From positions 1-51,112 of the forward strand of contig NZ_BAFQ01000203.1 in assembly GCF_000308375.1 (NCBI RefSeq): a stretch of 51,112 bases of DNA, read 5' to 3'. Within the stretch, counting starts at the first letter, position 1; each line of letters starts with the position of its first letter. Position numbers and translations under genes: made by a program. This DNA is from Nocardia aobensis NBRC 100429 (GTDB lineage Bacteria > Actinomycetota > Actinomycetes > Mycobacteriales > Mycobacteriaceae). This document shows, one piece after another, positions 50,191 to 51,112 of this stretch. The notes beneath the pieces are model-generated. The model saw only the letters and a program-made list of their open reading frames with translations. It was not told where the DNA came from and searched no databases.

Positions 50191-50805
50191 TCAATCCAGC
50201 GTCGCCCACCGGCGCAGCCACGGTTCCACCGTCTGCGCGATCAGATCGAATCCGGCGCGGAAGGAATGCGGCTGGCGAGGAACGACTTTCACCTCGGCGG
50301 CATCGGCGGGATCCGGAATGCCGAAGGGATCGCGCTCGCCGTTGATCACCACCACATCGACGTGCGCGGACGCTGCCACCAGTTCATCACGCCGCGTCTT
50401 CTCCGGCTTGCCGGGCGGATGCAATGGGAAAGACAGGGCCAGTACGCCTTTCGCGTCGGCTTCCACGGCGGTCCGGCAGGCGACCCGGGCGCCGTTGCTG
50501 CGACCGCCCTGGATCAGCGGTACGCCGGGTACCCGGTCCCGCAGGGCGGCGACGATCTCGAGCCAAGCCGCGTCCTGCACGGTCGCCGATCCCGGCGCCC
50601 GGCGCCCGGCGACGCGATACGGCTGGACCACCCGCGCGACCACCCCGCCCAGCGCCACCGCGCGATCGCGGACGGCCAGCAGATCCCCGGCCTCCACCCC
50701 GCCGCCGGAACCGTGGGTGAGCAGCAGCAGAAAACGATCGCCGGTACCCCGCTCGATCTCCACCCCGGCATCCCCCGCAGTCGTCTCGATGCGCACGTGG
50801 TCCAC
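50191..50805 (-). CDS. Alpha/beta hydrolase family protein (KANL3/Tex30-like)
   Basis: A 204-residue compact alpha/beta hydrolase. The oxyanion region is LLLLTHGSGGGVEAGDLLAVRDRA, the nucleophile is in IQGGRSNGARVACRTA (GRSNG), the acid in VVVINGERDPFG and the His in VPRQPHSFRAG. The domain matches bacterial KANL3/Tex30-type hydrolases of unknown substrate. The start is GTG 50805. The formylglycine-generating enzyme gene ends 13 bp upstream on the same strand, so the two may be co-transcribed. Confidence 0.85.
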   Translation of the reverse strand: MDHVRIETTAGDAGVEIERGTGDRFLLLLTHGSGGGVEAGDLLAVRDRAVALGGVVARVVQPYRVAGRRAPGSATVQDAAWLEIVAALRDRVPGVPLIQGGRSNGARVACRTAVEADAKGVLALSFPLHPPGKPEKTRRDELVAASAHVDVVVINGERDPFGIPDPADAAEVKVVPRQPHSFRAGFDLIAQTVEPWLRRWATLD

Positions 50806-50817
50806 GGTAATCGCCGT

Positions 50818-51112
50818 TCAGCTCGCCGCGACCACGCACCGGAAGCCGATATGGCTCATGCCGGTGTCGATCATCTGCGGGCGCCGCGCCGCGGGCCGGT
50901 ACCGGCGGCAGTAGCTGTCGGCGCAGAGGAACGAACCGCCCTTGATCACCTTGCGCGGCACCCGGAACTGCGGCTGACGCGGATCGAAACTCCGTTCCCG
51001 GTCCCCACCGCGCGGATTGCGCGGGACGCAGCATCCGCCGCCGTCCGGATGGCGTTCGGCGTACCAGTCGTCGGTCCATTCCCACACGTTGCCGGCCATA
51101 TCGAACAGGCCA
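50818..51112 (-). CDS. Formylglycine-generating enzyme family protein (3' part, cut by window edge)
   Basis: The last 97 codons of a formylglycine-generating enzyme/SUMF1-type gene; the 5' part lies beyond base 51112. Visible are GLFDMAGNVWEWTDDWY, CCVPRNPRGG, PRKVIKGGSFLCADSYCRRYRPAARRPQ and MSHIGFRCV. The two Cys of CADSYC correspond to the copper-binding active-site pair of true FGE enzymes, which oxidise a Cys in sulfatases to formylglycine. This fits the sulfur-scavenging theme, although no sulfatase gene is present in the window. Confidence 0.9.
   Translation of the reverse strand, partial: GLFDMAGNVWEWTDDWYAERHPDGGGCCVPRNPRGGDRERSFDPRQPQFRVPRKVIKGGSFLCADSYCRRYRPAARRPQMIDTGMSHIGFRCVVAAS

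Overview
The window is high-GC actinobacterial chromosome, most likely Nocardia or a close relative in the Mycobacteriales. The evidence is codon use with many GTG and TTG starts, an XRE/DUF397 regulator pair, a SigK-RskA locus next to an MPT83-like fasciclin lipoprotein, a fused Rv0194-type ABC exporter, a DUF4185 protein (a family linked to mycobacterial D-arabinan cleavage) and a bifunctional-type dCTP deaminase. There are no rRNA genes, CRISPR arrays, prophages or intact insertion sequences. One tRNA gene, tRNA-Gly(CCC), is present.

Layout. 1-8.5 kb: an SDR enzyme, a small conserved protein, a chain of four overlapping small minus-strand genes that diverges from an XRE/DUF397 pair across a region holding a GTTCCA array, a medium-chain reductase, an Rpn-family nuclease, and a Cys-rich ArsR-type regulator divergent from two membrane proteins, followed by a folE relic. 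8.5-16.2 kb: a LOG-like protein, a membrane-anchored Hsp70-like protein, UDP-glucose dehydrogenase, a YdcF protein, a degenerate M48-like protein, an NCS1 permease and dcd. 16.3-20.2 kb: fasciclin lipoprotein, sigK, rskA and a sulfite-oxidase-like gene with a damaged 3' end; three of these transcription units begin with a similar CCRTCC-N16-CGAA element. 20.1-29.2 kb (minus strand): a probable sulfonate-type ABC importer, a flavin monooxygenase and a fused ABC exporter in one overlapping operon, with a ROK regulator upstream.

29.5-36.8 kb: a TauD-type dioxygenase, aldehyde dehydrogenase, quinone reductase, an LLM oxidoreductase, an HxlR regulator divergent from a VOC protein, DUF6325, a cysteine-dioxygenase-like protein and a rhodanese. 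Together with the importer and monooxygenase this gives a sulfur-metabolism theme. 36.9-43.6 kb: a compact candidate natural-product locus with a MetE-like protein, FAD-dependent halogenase, chorismate-lyase-like protein, Kef-type antiporter and a P450 lacking the ExxR arginine. 43.7-51.1 kb: tRNA-Gly, a HesB-like protein, two crotonases, small lipoproteins and secreted proteins, hydrolases, a methyltransferase and the 3' end of a formylglycine-generating enzyme gene cut by the window edge.

The most notable signals are: an Rpn gene carrying a strong internal Shine-Dalgarno and GTG in front of GEAR repeats (a likely gene-within-gene antitoxin); the halogenase, chorismate lyase and P450 locus, which has the enzyme classes used by marine Bmp halophenol pathways; the repeated SigK-type promoters; and the XRE operator array.
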